Shown here: piece after piece, positions 6,114 through 6,628 of the stretch
Numbering within the stretch: the first letter of the stretch is position 1
How the letters are laid out: each line of letters starts with the position of its first letter
Origin: an uncultured Paraglaciecola sp.
GTDB lineage: Bacteria > Pseudomonadota > Gammaproteobacteria > Enterobacterales > Alteromonadaceae
Assembly (NCBI GenBank): GCA_905479025.1
Contig: CAJQKX010000306.1
Location: 1 to 6,628 of the forward strand
Direction of reading: 5' to 3'
Length of the DNA: 6,628 bases
Program-made: the position numbers and the translations under genes
Notes under the pieces: model-generated
Seen by the model: the letters and a program-made list of their open reading frames with translations, nothing else
What the model was told of the DNA's origin: nothing
The model's database searches: none

Positions 6114-6628
6114 ATGAAATATACAACTTTTAATCAAATAAATAATAACCCTTTGACAGAGCCAATGTTTTTTGGAAACCCAGTCAATGTGGCGCGTTAT
6201 GACCAACAAAAGCATACAATTTTTGAAAAGTTGATTGAAAAACAAATTAGCTTTTTTTGGCGCCCTGAAGAAGTTGATGTAAGTAAAGACAGAGTCGATT
6301 TTCAAAAGCTAAGTGACTCAGAAAAGCATATTTTTATCTCTAACCTGAAATATCAAACATTGCTTGATTCAATTCAAGGTAGAAGTCCTAACATCGCTTT
6401 TTTGCCCATTATTTCTATACCAGAATTAGAAACATGGGTAGAAACATGGTCATTTTTTGAAACTATTCACTCTCGCTCATATACCCATATTTTACGGAAC
6501 CTGTTTGGTGATCCCAGTAGCATTTTTGACGATATTGTTGAAAATGAAGAAATAAAGAAACGTGCTGCAGATATATCAAAATATTATGACGACCTCATTT
6601 TCGCCACCCAACTGTGGCAAACTTTAGG
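6114..6628 (+). CDS. nrdB: NrdB: class Ia ribonucleoside-diphosphate reductase, small (beta, R2) subunit, first 171 residues, truncated by window end
   Basis: NrdB carries the diferric centre and tyrosyl radical that start catalysis in NrdA. Translation from the ATG at 6114 gives [21 protein letters not shown], the same length and pattern as the E. coli N-terminus, which fixes the start. Visible iron ligands, counting the initiator Met, are D85 (LLDSIQGRS), E116 and H119, with the radical tyrosine Y123 in [13 protein letters not shown]49 of the radical-transfer path is present in FFWRPEE. The remaining ligands (the second Glu, and the later Glu and His) lie beyond the window. No strong Shine-Dalgarno precedes the ATG, and a tiny out-of-frame open frame (6098-6133) overlaps the start. 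The gene follows nrdA in the usual order and is probably in the same operon, through the hairpin in the gap. Confidence 0.98.
   Translation, partial: MKYTTFNQINNNPLTEPMFFGNPVNVARYDQQKHTIFEKLIEKQISFFWRPEEVDVSKDRVDFQKLSDSEKHIFISNLKYQTLLDSIQGRSPNIAFLPIISIPELETWVETWSFFETIHSRSYTHILRNLFGDPSSIFDDIVENEEIKKRAADISKYYDDLIFATQLWQTL

Noticed and set aside
6111..6305. Minus-strand open frame of 64 codons opposite the nrdB start
   Set aside because: It is antisense to NrdB, which matches its family closely over the same bases.

Overview
This is an ordinary chromosomal, housekeeping stretch from a gammaproteobacterium. The gene set and order (gyrA divergent from ubiG, a HAD phosphatase directly after ubiG, then nrdA and nrdB), the close residue-by-residue match to the E. 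coli proteins, and the AT-rich base composition suggest a marine Alteromonadales member, for example something near Alteromonas, Glaciecola or Paraglaciecola. The order-level placement is an inference from gene order and protein similarity; the genus is a guess. No mobile element, CRISPR array, tRNA, rRNA or defence gene was found.

Layout. Positions 1-1631 (minus strand) hold the first ~543 residues of DNA gyrase subunit A; its C-terminal domain lies outside the window. Positions 1632-1916 are the divergent promoter region between gyrA and ubiG. Positions 1917-2633 (plus) encode UbiG, the double O-methyltransferase of ubiquinone synthesis. A HAD phosphatase (2634-3290) begins on the base after the ubiG stop codon. 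It is Gph-like, and its position and C-terminal motif make it a candidate MupP, the MurNAc-6-phosphate phosphatase of cell-wall recycling. Positions 3291-3731 are a 441-base AT-rich intergenic region with one good and one weak candidate NrdR box around a possible promoter. Positions 3732-6047 encode the complete large subunit of class Ia ribonucleotide reductase (NrdA). A terminator-like hairpin follows in the 66-base gap, and 6114-6628 is the start of the small subunit NrdB, cut by the window end.

How the genes relate. NrdA and NrdB together form the aerobic ribonucleotide reductase that supplies dNTPs, and GyrA supports replication topology, so most of the window serves DNA replication. The ubiG-phosphatase pair looks co-translated but links two unrelated pathways (quinone synthesis and, possibly, peptidoglycan recycling). 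I found no unknown multi-gene system. The points most worth a second look are the likely MupP identity of the phosphatase, the hairpin between nrdA and nrdB, the NrdR-box architecture upstream of nrdA, the glutamate at position 87 of the gyrase quinolone-resistance region, and a run of seven G inside nrdA.
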